A stretch of DNA of 64,000 nucleotides, taken from Opitutaceae bacterium TAV5. GTDB taxonomy: Bacteria > Verrucomicrobiota > Verrucomicrobiia > Opitutales > Opitutaceae. The stretch is taken from positions 6,867,001 through 6,931,000 of the forward strand of contig CP007053.1 in the NCBI GenBank assembly GCA_000242935.3, read 5' to 3'. The notes under the pieces were generated by a model. That model ran no database searches and was not told the origin of the DNA. It saw nothing but the letters and a program-made list of their open reading frames with translations. Shown here one piece after another: positions 18,399-26,623 of the stretch. A program made the translations under genes and the position numbers. The stretch's first letter is position 1. Each line of letters begins with the position of its first letter.

Positions 18399-18668
18399 AT
18401 GACCACGACACAGCTCCGCATCCGGGTTCCTGCCGCCCGTGCCAAAAAAGTTCGCCGCATCCTGGAGCGGCTGGGTACCGACACCACTACTACCATCAAT
18501 ATGCTTTTCGCCCAAATCGAGCTGCGAAAAGGGCTGCCGTTCAAGGTGGAACAGACCGATCCCGAAACGGAGGAATTGATGGCCGACCCCAAGGCGCTGG
18601 CTGCGATTCGGGCTGCCAAAAGCAGCAAAGGGGGACGTCGCTACACGATGGAAGAAGTGTTTGACTGA
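18399..18668 (+). CDS. RelB/DinJ-family antitoxin
   Basis: 89 residues. The N-terminal half is a ribbon-helix-helix segment (TTTQLRIRVPAARAKKVRRILERLGTD, INMLFAQIELRKGLPF) as in RelB/DinJ antitoxins. The acidic C-terminal half (DPETEELMADPKA) ending in MEEVFD would wrap the toxin. Such antitoxins neutralise the partner and repress the operon. The stop overlaps the toxin start by one base (TGATG), so the pair is co-translated. Confidence 0.88.
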   Translation: MTTTQLRIRVPAARAKKVRRILERLGTDTTTTINMLFAQIELRKGLPFKVEQTDPETEELMADPKALAAIRAAKSSKGGRRYTMEEVFD

Positions 18669-18943
18669 TGACACCCTGCACGGTCGCGGTACTTGGCGCG
18701 GCAAAGGGCTACATCGACTCCTGCGGCCCTGACATAAAAAAGCAATTCAGGATCGCCATTTCCCGGCTGGCACAAGGCAAAGACGGAGACACCCATGCAT
18801 TTACCGGAGAACTCGACGGTTTTTACCGCCTGCGTGTCGGTTCGCACCGTATCATTTACCGTTATTGTTCCGGGCGCGTCATCGAATGTGTTTATGCCGG
18901 CCCGCGCGCTACGGTTTACGATGCCTTTATTCCACCGGGCTAA
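18668..18943 (+). CDS. RelE/ParE-family toxin
   Basis: 91 residues. The RelE fold is visible: a helix KKQFRIAISRLAQG, then strands with FTGELDGFYRLRVGSHRIIYRY, typical of mRNA interferases that cut codons in the ribosome. The RLRVG-HRIIY segment carries the arginine and tyrosine positions used in catalysis by RelE relatives. ParE-type gyrase toxins share the fold, so the target is not certain. It ends 19 bases before the convergent LacI gene. Confidence 0.88.
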   Translation: MTPCTVAVLGAAKGYIDSCGPDIKKQFRIAISRLAQGKDGDTHAFTGELDGFYRLRVGSHRIIYRYCSGRVIECVYAGPRATVYDAFIPPG

Positions 18944-18961
18944 TTGACCATCCCCCCCCGG

Positions 18962-20092
18962 TCATCTCCGATCCCGTATCGTTTTCCCGTAGCGCCAGGT
19001 GCCGCGGATGAGGGTTTCGTGGGCGATTTCCGGGATGCCGGGCTGGTTCGTCTGCATCATCGCCACCAGTTGCTGCACGGCCTGCGCCCCGATGTGGCGC
19101 TTGTTTTGCCAGATGCCCGCCCAGTCCGCGCAGTCGTCGTCGAGCGCAAGATGCGCCACACCGATGTCCTCCGGCACCCGCAGGCCGAGACCTGCCAGCC
19201 ACTCGAGCAGGTTGCGGCGCTGGCCGATGATCACATCCGGCCGTTCACGCTCGATCCAGTCGCGCAACATCGCCTGCGGTTTGGCCTGGTAGTCGCCCTG
19301 ATTCGGTTTCCGGCTCTCGCTGGCAACCCATTCGGCAAACGGAACCGCATCCGGCAGTCCGTAAATGCTCCTGTAGAGCAAAGGCTCCACCCTCTCCTCC
19401 TCCGGGATATTTTTCTGGAAGTAATGCAGCGCGGCCAGATAGGTGTGCTGCGAACGGCGGTGTTCCAGCGTCTGCATGAAAAGTCCGATACGCCGGTAGC
19501 CGGTGCGCCGGAGCACCTTGAGCGCGAGCATCAGATTGTAGTGATACGCCTGCGCCACCCGATGCAGGCGGGGAGCGAGCAGCGCGTTTTCAAACGAAAT
19601 CCCGCAAAACTTTTTCCAGTCGAAAGCCAGATGTGAAACACCGAGCACCGTGGGCGCCGGCGTGATGATCACCCCGCGAATCCCGCGGCTGGTCAGGATC
19701 CTCGACATCCGCTGCTCGGTCATCCCCGGCTCGGCCAGCCAGAAATCGTCGAGCCTGTAGCCAAGCGCCGCACACTGCTCCTGCGCCCCCTCGCGATAGG
19801 GCGTCAGCCACTTGAGGTCCCGCCAGCACCAGCGTTCGGGCGCGGCATTGAGCCACGCGACGGGTTCGGGAACGCGAACCTTGGCCGCACGCACGCTCGC
19901 CATGACAGACGCGATCCGCACGTCCGGCACATAACCCAGCCTGACCGCCGCCTTGCGAACACGCGCGGCCGTGCCGGCACTCACTCTCGGAGCAGAGCGC
20001 AACGCCCGCGAAACCGTCATGCACGAAACCCCTGTCTCCTCCGCAATCTTCTTCAAACTGACCGGTTTGGGCGACCCCTTCATAATATCCAT
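18962..20092 (-). CDS. LacI-family transcriptional regulator
   Basis: 376 residues. The DNA-binding domain is at residues 10-58 (VSLKKIAEETGVSCMTVSRALRS, RVRKAAVRLGYVPD). The rest is a periplasmic-binding-protein-like sugar sensor, with GYRRIGLFMQ and RPDVIIGQR. It is longer than LacI (360) through the inter-domain region, which is the form common in Opitutaceae. It is divergent from the secreted-protein operon at 20203, its likely target. The ligand is probably a sugar but not identifiable. Confidence 0.92.
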   Translation of the reverse strand: MDIMKGSPKPVSLKKIAEETGVSCMTVSRALRSAPRVSAGTAARVRKAAVRLGYVPDVRIASVMASVRAAKVRVPEPVAWLNAAPERWCWRDLKWLTPYREGAQEQCAALGYRLDDFWLAEPGMTEQRMSRILTSRGIRGVIITPAPTVLGVSHLAFDWKKFCGISFENALLAPRLHRVAQAYHYNLMLALKVLRRTGYRRIGLFMQTLEHRRSQHTYLAALHYFQKNIPEEERVEPLLYRSIYGLPDAVPFAEWVASESRKPNQGDYQAKPQAMLRDWIERERPDVIIGQRRNLLEWLAGLGLRVPEDIGVAHLALDDDCADWAGIWQNKRHIGAQAVQQLVAMMQTNQPGIPEIAHETLIRGTWRYGKTIRDRR

Positions 20093-20106
20093 GCAACGCC
20101 GGGTGT

Positions 20107-20116
20107 GTTATGTAAC
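20107..20116. promoter_or_regulatory. Candidate LacI operator
   Basis: GTTATGTAAC, with arms GTTA/TAAC, lies between the divergent LacI gene and the operon at 20203. Short palindromes of this kind fit LacI-family sites; only one copy was seen. Confidence 0.35.
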
Positions 20117-20202
20117 GCAAGCTCTCCCTTTCCAAACCGGCAGGTTTCCGGCTTGGTGGGTGCGCCCTCCTGTTTGAGCCAGTCCGCAAGCACTCCTGCA
20201 TC

Positions 20203-21621
20203 ATGAAACCCGGTTTTACCCGCCCACACCCTTTTCCCCTCCTTCTCCGGCGGGCAGACTCTCTTCGGGCCGCATTTTTCCTCGTCGCCATCTCGTGTGC
20301 CGCGCTTGCGTCCGCCCTTCCGGTGGCATTCGCCACCGCCACGCCTCCGGCCAAGGCGACCGCATCGCAGACCCTTGCAACCGACCCGGCCGTAGCCGGC
20401 GCCCTGGAGCGCCTGGAAGGTGCGTTCGCTGGCGTTATCCCCTGGGTGCTCAGCCTGGCCGATGAAGACAGCGGCGGCTTCTTCGAGTCAGCCGGCCTGA
20501 AAAACGGACTCGAAGACCGCCCCTGGGCGCCCGATATCCAGTCCAGCTTTTTCGCCGTCCAGATTCTGCATGACTCCGGGCAACTGGCCCGGTTGCCGGC
20601 CAGCCGGAAGCAGGCAATCGTGCGATTCTTCCAGTCGCGCCAGGACCCGGCCACCGGATTTTTCTCCGACCCTTCGTATCCGGAGATGAAAGACGATACG
20701 CGGACGATGGGCCGCGCGCTCATGTTCTCTGTCTCCGCACTCCGCTATCTCGGAGCCCAACCGCTCCATCCATTACCCGGGGAACGGAGCGCCCGGATCG
20801 GGGAAAGACCGGCTCTCCGCACCGCCGGGATCGGTCTCTCCTTCATCTTCCCGAAAACTTCGCAGCCGTCGCTTGCACGCAAGACAGCCTCCAGCCCGAT
20901 CCCCGCTCACCTCGCCACCGACTCCGCCTTCCGCGAGTGGCTTGATGCCCTCCCTTGGGACAATGCATGGACCTCCCTCGACAAGCTCTCCTCGCAAGCC
21001 CGCCTCATTCGCGCCCAGGAACCCGTCCGGAAAAACGCCCTCATCGCCGAAGCCCTCCGCAACGTCCGCGCGCGCCAGGACCCCGCTACCGGCCTCGCCG
21101 GCGGCGGACGCATCAACATCCGGCTCTCCGGCGCTTTCAAGCTCGTCGCGTTCTGCCGCTCCGTCGGGCAGCCCGTCCCCCTCGCCGACCGTCTCCTCCA
21201 GACCACCCTCGACTGGTATCGCGGCCAACCCGAAACAGACGTCATCTTTTTCATCCGCAATGCCTCCGAAATGCTCTCCGTTCTCGTGAAGGAAACCGGG
21301 TACACGCTCTCTCCCTTTGAACTCTGCGCCATCATCGACACCTCGCGGATCGAGTTGACCCGTTTCCAATGCCCTGACGGCGCCTTCTCCCGCCGCGTCG
21401 GACGCTACACCATTTCCCCCAATGACCTCTACCACCTCCCCGCGCGCGCCGGGCCACAAGGCGACCTGAATGCCACCTCCAGCGCCTGGGCGCTCCGCAA
21501 GGCGCTCTGGCAACTGGCCCACGTTCCACCGCCGCTCCTGGCGGTGCCGGCCACGACGGAGAATCCGCCACCTCCGCCACCTGCATCGACCACCTCTTCC
21601 CGAACCCCGCCAACACCATGA
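20203..21621 (+). CDS. Secreted alpha/alpha-toroid protein of unknown function
   Basis: 472 residues with a long basic start and a Sec signal ([20 protein letters not shown]). The body carries several repeats of the terpenoid-cyclase/prenyltransferase alpha/alpha-toroid type, seen as Q-D/P-x-T-G patterns: [27 protein letters not shown] and [12 protein letters not shown]. Such toroids occur in glycoside and polysaccharide-related proteins as well as cyclases; no catalytic motif of a cyclase (DxDD) was seen. A proline/serine-rich tail ends the protein. Its stop overlaps the pseudopilin start by four bases. Confidence 0.7.
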   Translation: MKPGFTRPHPFPLLLRRADSLRAAFFLVAISCAALASALPVAFATATPPAKATASQTLATDPAVAGALERLEGAFAGVIPWVLSLADEDSGGFFESAGLKNGLEDRPWAPDIQSSFFAVQILHDSGQLARLPASRKQAIVRFFQSRQDPATGFFSDPSYPEMKDDTRTMGRALMFSVSALRYLGAQPLHPLPGERSARIGERPALRTAGIGLSFIFPKTSQPSLARKTASSPIPAHLATDSAFREWLDALPWDNAWTSLDKLSSQARLIRAQEPVRKNALIAEALRNVRARQDPATGLAGGGRINIRLSGAFKLVAFCRSVGQPVPLADRLLQTTLDWYRGQPETDVIFFIRNASEMLSVLVKETGYTLSPFELCAIIDTSRIELTRFQCPDGAFSRRVGRYTISPNDLYHLPARAGPQGDLNATSSAWALRKALWQLAHVPPPLLAVPATTENPPPPPPASTTSSRTPPTP

Positions 21622-22370
21622 TCTGTCAACACACCCTTCCCCATCCTTTCCGCAATCTCCCGCCACGCGTCGCCGCCAAACGGGGATTCACTCTCATCGA
21701 ACTCCTCACGGTCATTGCCATCATCGGCATTCTCGCGGCGATCCTCATTCCCACCGTCTCCCAGGTCCGCTCTTCCGCCCGCGCCGCCACCTGCCGCAGC
21801 AATCTCCGTCAACTCGGAGTCGCCGGCCTGCTCTACGCCGAAGACAATCGCGGCAAGCTGTTTCCCTACCGCGACGGCAACAACCAGGACAAAGGCTGGA
21901 ACTGGCTCCTCATGCCCTGGGCCGGAGCCGCGGACAGTCATGGCACGACCGCGCTGCTTCCGGTCTTTCTCTGCCCCGTGCAGCCGGTTGAAGTGAAACC
22001 CCAGATCCATTATCCACGCTACACCTACGCCATCAACAATACCCTGGTCGCACCCGATGCGGATGCTCCCGAGCCGCGCCTTGACGCCATCACCGACCGC
22101 CAGCACGTCATCTTTTTCGGCGACAGCGGCCAGGTGCCCAAATGGTCGGGCGGCTCCGCCTACGCGTTCAGATGGAATCTTCGCCCCATCCCCTCCGATC
22201 CGGAAGGCATTCTCTCCTCAGCCTCCGACCCCGATGTCGATGACGATTCCCAAAACGGCTATTTCCGCTACCGCCACAACGGCCTGAGCCATGCCGTGTT
22301 TCTCGACGGCAGCGTGCGCGCTTTCAAGCCCGGCGAGATGCGCAACCGGAACTACTACTGGCCTTACTGA
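21618..22370 (+). CDS. Type II secretion-like pseudopilin with H-X9-DG C-terminus
   Basis: 250 residues. A prepilin signal is at residues 22-48: cleavage after G23 before [19 protein letters not shown], with the +5 glutamate. The C-terminus has the H-X9-DG motif (His220, Asp230-Gly231) of the pseudopilin-like families that are greatly expanded in Planctomycetes and Verrucomicrobia. No secretion machinery is nearby; these proteins are often linked to polysaccharide use and may bind or present substrate at the cell surface. It overlaps the gene before and is followed after 79 bases by a PEP-CTERM protein. Confidence 0.9.
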   Translation: MICQHTLPHPFRNLPPRVAAKRGFTLIELLTVIAIIGILAAILIPTVSQVRSSARAATCRSNLRQLGVAGLLYAEDNRGKLFPYRDGNNQDKGWNWLLMPWAGAADSHGTTALLPVFLCPVQPVEVKPQIHYPRYTYAINNTLVAPDADAPEPRLDAITDRQHVIFFGDSGQVPKWSGGSAYAFRWNLRPIPSDPEGILSSASDPDVDDDSQNGYFRYRHNGLSHAVFLDGSVRAFKPGEMRNRNYYWPY

Positions 22371-22449
22371 ATTTCCCTCTCTCCTCCGCCGGATGTCCGA
22401 TGCCGGAGCCGATCTCCCCTGCACCATCAACCACCACACACCGCATTCA

Positions 22450-23328
22450 ATGAAAACAATCGTATCCACAACAAAGATACTGACCGGAATCATCGCCTTC
22501 TGCGCCCAGGCGCATGCCGCCCTCATTCTCAATGAATCCTTCTCCGACAATGACCTGACCAACCAGGCCCTTCCCGATTCCGCCGCCTGGTATTGGGTGC
22601 ATGGCAATAACGACGGAAACAACACCATCGCCGTGCAGGACGGCGCGCTCCACGTAACCTTTACGCGCAATACGGGCAACCCCGCCCTGATAACATACTT
22701 TACCCCCGTCAGCCTCCAGAGCGTGGGTGACAGCCTCACCGTCAGTTTCACGCTCAAAACCCCCGCCTCTTTTCCCGGGGGTGGCTGGCCTGATGCACTC
22801 CGGTTTGGTTTTTATGACTCGAATGACAGCCGGCTGGACGGAGACCGAGGCACGTGGTCCTCGACCGACGGCGCAGTCTCCTCCTACGAAGGCTACGCCG
22901 TGCGGGGACCAGTGGGAAACGTCTCTGGCTCTGTGGCCATCCAGGGCCGATCCACCGGCAATAATGACCTTTTCGCGAGCGGCACGAGCGTCGATTCCAT
23001 CAGCTACGTCGCCAACACGCTTGAGGCCAATGGCACCTGCAATTTCTCCCTCTCGCTAACCCGGACGGCAACAGGTATCCAGTATTCCTTTACCTATGGT
23101 GCCCTCACCCTCACTGGTGTGGACACCAACCCCTCCACTTGGCAATTCGACACTTTTGCCATCGGGTTCCTCTCAAATGCCTATGCCACCGATTCGGGCT
23201 TCATCCTGGACGACGTGCGCATCGAAACCTCCAGCATTCCGGAGCCGACCGCCACGGCGTGCTTTCTCGGCCTTCTTGCGTTCGCGCTGATCCCCGTGTT
23301 GCGCCGTCTGCGAGCCGGCAAAAAATAA
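22450..23328 (+). CDS. PEP-CTERM exported protein
   Basis: 292 residues from the ATG at 22450, which gives a Sec signal (LTGIIAFCAQAHA). The central part is a beta-rich, concanavalin-like fold by appearance (LRFGFYDSND, GFILDDVRIE). The C-terminus has the exosortase sorting signal: SIPEPTATA, a hydrophobic helix (FLGLLAFALIPVL) and a basic end. Exosortase would cut there and attach the protein to the envelope. Glycine- and asparagine-rich regions suggest glycan binding, not proved. Confidence 0.88.
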   Translation: MKTIVSTTKILTGIIAFCAQAHAALILNESFSDNDLTNQALPDSAAWYWVHGNNDGNNTIAVQDGALHVTFTRNTGNPALITYFTPVSLQSVGDSLTVSFTLKTPASFPGGGWPDALRFGFYDSNDSRLDGDRGTWSSTDGAVSSYEGYAVRGPVGNVSGSVAIQGRSTGNNDLFASGTSVDSISYVANTLEANGTCNFSLSLTRTATGIQYSFTYGALTLTGVDTNPSTWQFDTFAIGFLSNAYATDSGFILDDVRIETSSIPEPTATACFLGLLAFALIPVLRRLRAGKK

Positions 23329-23352
23329 CGACCGATTGTTAATACCGCCCCC

Positions 23353-24276
23353 TCACTCCTCCCGCCGGTACTCGCTCGGCGACGCGCCGGTCTCGCGCTG
23401 AAACACCTGCGCGAAATGACTCGGGCTGGTGTAGCCGACTTCGAGGCCGACATCGATCACGCTCCGGCGCGTCTCCCGCAACAACCGCCGCGCCTTCTCC
23501 ATGCGCAGCCGGATAAAATAGCGCGACGGACTGAACCCCGTTGTCTTGCTAAACAGACGACAGAAGTGGAACTTGCTCATCCCCGCCTCGCGCGCCAGCT
23601 CGTCGAGCCGGAACTCCTCGTCCAGATGCGCCTCCATGTACTCCGTGATCCGGCGCAGGCTGGATGCCGGCAGGCGGCCGCCGCGCAGTCCTCCGCGCGC
23701 ACCGGCGGTCTTCGTGTCCGCGTAGTGCCGCACCAGATGCACGGCCACGCTCTGCGCGATACCCTGCACGAAAAGCATGCTCGGCCGGCCCGCCGGCGCC
23801 GTGATCTCGCGGTGCAGTTGCCCGAAAAACGCCGACAGCACCGGATCATGCCGGCCGGAAACCTCGCGCAGGCTCGCCCGCCGTCCCGCCTTGCCCAGCA
23901 CCTCGCGCGCCGCCTGCCGGAATAACGGCAACCCGAGATACAGGTGCATGACCTCCAGCCGCTCGCTGCCGACCGCTTTCCAGCGCAGTTCGTAAGGCGT
24001 CGGCGACGTGGTCAGATAAAAGTCGCCCGCCCGCACATGGTTGGCGGTCCATTCGCCGTCCAGTTCCCGCTCTTCGACCACGGCGTCGCCCGACAATACC
24101 CACACGATGAACGGCTCCGCCACCGACGGGATGATCACGCCATCCTCGATTTGTTGCAGCGTGTAGATTTTCACCAGCAGATCGCGCCACGGACGATCGC
24201 AACTGCCAAAAATCAGTTTTCCCGGCATCTGGCGGCACAATTCCGCTACGGGCAGGTTGTTCGGTCGGGCAGTCAT
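23353..24276 (-). CDS. AraC-family transcriptional regulator
   Basis: 307 residues. The C-terminal 100 residues are the AraC DNA-binding domain with two helix-turn-helix units (FRLDELAREAGMSKFHFCRLFSKTTGFSPSRYFIRLRMEKARRLL is the first linked by a long helix; VIDVGLEVGYTSPSHFAQVFQRETGASPSEYRR the second). The N-terminal half is a cupin-like sensor (FIVWVLSGDAVVEERE). It is divergent from the ECF/DUF362/TonB cluster, and a direct-repeat site lies in the shared promoter region. It is a clear paralogue of the regulator at 33845. Confidence 0.93.
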   Translation of the reverse strand: MTARPNNLPVAELCRQMPGKLIFGSCDRPWRDLLVKIYTLQQIEDGVIIPSVAEPFIVWVLSGDAVVEERELDGEWTANHVRAGDFYLTTSPTPYELRWKAVGSERLEVMHLYLGLPLFRQAAREVLGKAGRRASLREVSGRHDPVLSAFFGQLHREITAPAGRPSMLFVQGIAQSVAVHLVRHYADTKTAGARGGLRGGRLPASSLRRITEYMEAHLDEEFRLDELAREAGMSKFHFCRLFSKTTGFSPSRYFIRLRMEKARRLLRETRRSVIDVGLEVGYTSPSHFAQVFQRETGASPSEYRREE

Positions 24277-24354
24277 CGTAAGGTCGAACCGTAAAATACC
24301 GGAAACCCCGTCTTATAGAAAGAGTATCCTGATATTAAAAATTACCATTTTTCA

Positions 24355-24390
24355 GCAAAATCCCGACAGAATGAGCAAGACCGCGAGAGA
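24355..24390. promoter_or_regulatory. Candidate AraC operator, direct repeats with 20-bp period
   Basis: Two direct 16-base copies (24355-24370 GCAAAATCCCGACAGA; 24375-24390 GCAAGACCGCGAGAGA). The first copy is repeated without change at 30570. It lies 79 bases from the AraC start and 75 bases from the ECF component gene. Confidence 0.6.
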
Positions 24391-24464
24391 CGCCCTTCCA
24401 TAATTCTGCTACCAACGCCTCTCGCGATCCTTAACGCCCTCGACCAAATAACAAGATCCTCGCC

Positions 24465-25076
24465 ATGCACGCGTCCCAAGCTGCCCTCCCTGCCTCGTCT
24501 GTGCCTGCCTTTCATCCGTCCGCCACGCCCGGTCTTCGTGACCGGGCATTTTATTTGTGGGGCGCCGCCTTCATCGTCGGAAACCTTGCCCTCCCGCAAC
24601 TCTGCCACCTCCTCGCTCTCGGCGGGAAAATCGCGCTGCCCCTCTACTTTTTCACCCTCGTCGCCGCCTGTCGCTGCGGCTGGCGCGTGGGGGTGCTCAC
24701 CGCGCTCGCCTCGCCGCTCCTCAACAGCGCCCTCTTCGGCATGCCTCCCTCCGGGGCACTGCCCGTGATTCTGGCCAAATCCCTGTTCATCGCCGTGCTC
24801 GCGCCCTTCGCCCTCCGCGCCTGCGGATATCGCCGCCGGCTCCTGCCGCTCGCCCTTCTGCTCATTGTCATCGGTTATCAGACGCTTGGCGGGCTTTTCG
24901 AGTGGGCCTGGACCGGCAGCCTCGCCGCCGCCCTTCAGGATGCGCGCCTCGGCTGGCCCGGCATGATTTTCCAGATCGTCGGCGGATGGCTCATCTTGCG
25001 CAGCCTCGAAAAACGATTCCCGTCCGCACCGTCTTCGATCAAGACCGCCGCGCACGCCGCCGATGGAATCGAATAA
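24465..25076 (+). CDS. Membrane protein resembling an ECF transporter S component
   Basis: 203 residues with about five to six hydrophobic segments (LWGAAFIVGNLALPQL, LPLYFFTLVAACRCGW, VGVLTALASPLLNSALFG, VILAKSLFIAVLAPFALRA, LLPLALLLIVIGYQTLGG, and a C-terminal helix). The pattern GWRVGVLTALASPLLNSALFGMPP resembles S components of energy-coupling-factor transporters, which bind small vitamins. No ECF ATPases (A/A'/T) are in the window, so it would share a module coded elsewhere. It overlaps the phosphoribosyltransferase gene by 14 bases and opens the cluster. Confidence 0.65.
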   Translation: MHASQAALPASSVPAFHPSATPGLRDRAFYLWGAAFIVGNLALPQLCHLLALGGKIALPLYFFTLVAACRCGWRVGVLTALASPLLNSALFGMPPSGALPVILAKSLFIAVLAPFALRACGYRRRLLPLALLLIVIGYQTLGGLFEWAWTGSLAAALQDARLGWPGMIFQIVGGWLILRSLEKRFPSAPSSIKTAAHAADGIE

Positions 25077-25500
25077 CGCAAAATCCTTCGAGCGGATCGT
25101 CGCGCGCCTGCGGGCTCTCGAAATCAGGGAGCCGTTCGATATGATCGTTGCCATTGCCAACGGCGGCCTCCTTCCGGCCGCCCTGCTGCACGAACGCACC
25201 CGGCTCGAGGTCAACATCCTGCGCATCAACTGGCGCGACCTCGCCAACGTCCCCCGCGGCGAGACCCCGCGTCTCCTGCGCCAGCCCGATTTCGACTTCT
25301 CCGGCAAACGCATCCTCCTCGCCGACGACCGTATCAAAACCGGAACGACCATCGCCTTCGCCAAAAACATCCTCTCCACGGCCGCGCTCATCCGCACCTT
25401 CGCGATCAACGGAAACGCCGATTACGCCCTTTTCGACGAAGACTGCTTCCCCATGCCCTGGCGCATTCCCTCCCTGCCAACTCCAGACTCCAAACGCTGA
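25063..25500 (+). CDS. Phosphoribosyltransferase-family protein
   Basis: 145 residues. The type I fold shows in FDMIVAIANGGLLPAALL and in the PRPP-binding loop ILLADDRIKTGTTIAF. It is short compared with the 170-200 residues of purine enzymes. It may handle the nucleobase-like part of the substrate imported by the cluster, but the substrate is unknown. The last residues (TPDSKR) and the stop codon come from a family C repeat, so the natural C-terminus may have been shorter or different. Confidence 0.8.
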   Translation: MESNNAKSFERIVARLRALEIREPFDMIVAIANGGLLPAALLHERTRLEVNILRINWRDLANVPRGETPRLLRQPDFDFSGKRILLADDRIKTGTTIAFAKNILSTAALIRTFAINGNADYALFDEDCFPMPWRIPSLPTPDSKR

Positions 25501-25522
25501 ACTCTAAACTCCGGACCCGTCT
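25478..25522. repeat. Family C repeat (CTCCAAAC/CTGAACTC type) at the 3' end of the phosphoribosyltransferase gene
   Basis: Runs of AACTCCAGACTCCAAACGC and CTGAACTCTAAACTCC supply the end of the reading frame and its stop. Related runs are at 26499-26620 and 27498-27633. Confidence 0.75.
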
Positions 25523-25528
25523 CCCGCC

Positions 25529-26491
25529 ATGCACACTCGCCGTGACTTCCTCAAAAAAGGCTTCGCCGTCGGCGCCGCCTTCTCGCTCGTCGATCTCGGC
25601 GGTCTCTTTGCCGCCGCCACCGACACCGCCTCCGCGGACAAGAAAAACACCGCGACCTCCGACGCCTCCGGTTCCACCGCGCCCGCGCTCGTCGCCGTGC
25701 GCGATGGCGACCGCGTCTCGATGCTCAATCGCGCCATGACCGAACTCGGCGGCATGGAACGCTTCGTCAAAAAAGGCCAGACCGTCGTCATCAAGCCCAA
25801 CATCGGCTGGGACGTCGTCCCCGAACGCTCCGCCAACACCCATCCCGATGTCGTCCGCCGCCTCGTCGAGATGTGTCTCGCCGCCGGCGCCAGCCAGGTG
25901 TCCGTGTTTGACCACACCTGCGACGCCTGGGAACGCGCCTACAAAAACAGCGGCATCGTTGCCGCCGTCGAGGAGGCCGGCGGCAAGGTGGTTCCCGGCC
26001 ACGACGAGTCCTGGTACCGCGAAGTGGAAATCCCCGGCGGAGTCGCCCTGAAAACGACCAAAGTCCACTCGCTCATCCTCGACAGCGACGTCTTCATCAA
26101 CGCCCCCGTGCTCAAGCACCACGGCGGCGCCACCATGACCGCGTGCATGAAAAACCTCATGGGCGCCATCTGGGACCGCCGCTTCTATCACCAGAACAAC
26201 CTGCACCAGTGCATTGCCGATTTCATCCGCTTCAAGCGGCCTGCCCTCAATGTCCTCGACGCCTACGCCCCCATGATGCGCAACGGTCCGCGCGGCAAGA
26301 GCGTCGATGACCTGATCCACACCAGGTCCCTCCTCGCCTCCACCGACATCGTGGCCATCGACGCCGCCGGCGCCCGCATGCTCGGCCACGCGCAGGACGG
26401 CATCGAACATGTCAAGATCGCCGGCAACGCCGGCCTCGGCACCTATCAACTCGACACCCTCAAAATCGAACGTGTGCGCCTGGCCGCATGA
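25529..26491 (+). CDS. DUF362 protein with Tat-type signal
   Basis: 320 residues with a twin-arginine start (MHTRRDFLKKGFAVGAAFSL), so a folded export with a cofactor is expected. The DUF362 domain covers most of the rest: VKKGQTVVIKPNIGWD, TRPDVVRRLVEM-like (HPDVVRRLVEMCLAAGA) and INAPVLKHHGGATMTACMKNLMGA, the family core. No ferredoxin domain is fused to it, unlike many DUF362 proteins. It lies between the transferase and the ferredoxin protein and is likely cotranscribed with them. Its reaction is unknown. Confidence 0.85.
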   Translation: MHTRRDFLKKGFAVGAAFSLVDLGGLFAAATDTASADKKNTATSDASGSTAPALVAVRDGDRVSMLNRAMTELGGMERFVKKGQTVVIKPNIGWDVVPERSANTHPDVVRRLVEMCLAAGASQVSVFDHTCDAWERAYKNSGIVAAVEEAGGKVVPGHDESWYREVEIPGGVALKTTKVHSLILDSDVFINAPVLKHHGGATMTACMKNLMGAIWDRRFYHQNNLHQCIADFIRFKRPALNVLDAYAPMMRNGPRGKSVDDLIHTRSLLASTDIVAIDAAGARMLGHAQDGIEHVKIAGNAGLGTYQLDTLKIERVRLAA

Positions 26492-26498
26492 CGCGGCC

Positions 26499-26620
26499 GG
26501 ACAGTTCAGGGTTCAGCGTCTGGAGTGGGTACCAGCAGCCTCTGATTTCCGGTGCGGCCCTGCGAACTCCGAATCTCGATTCTCTGACCCTGAACTCCAA
26601 ACCCTGAACTCTGGACTGAA
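26499..26620. repeat. Family C inverted repeat between the DUF362 and ferredoxin genes
   Basis: GTTCAGGGTTCAGCGTCTGGAG on the left pairs imperfectly with CTCCAAACCCTGAACTC on the right, with a loop of about 60 bases. The right arm ends four bases before the ferredoxin start codon. Confidence 0.7.
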
Positions 26621-26623
26621 AGC

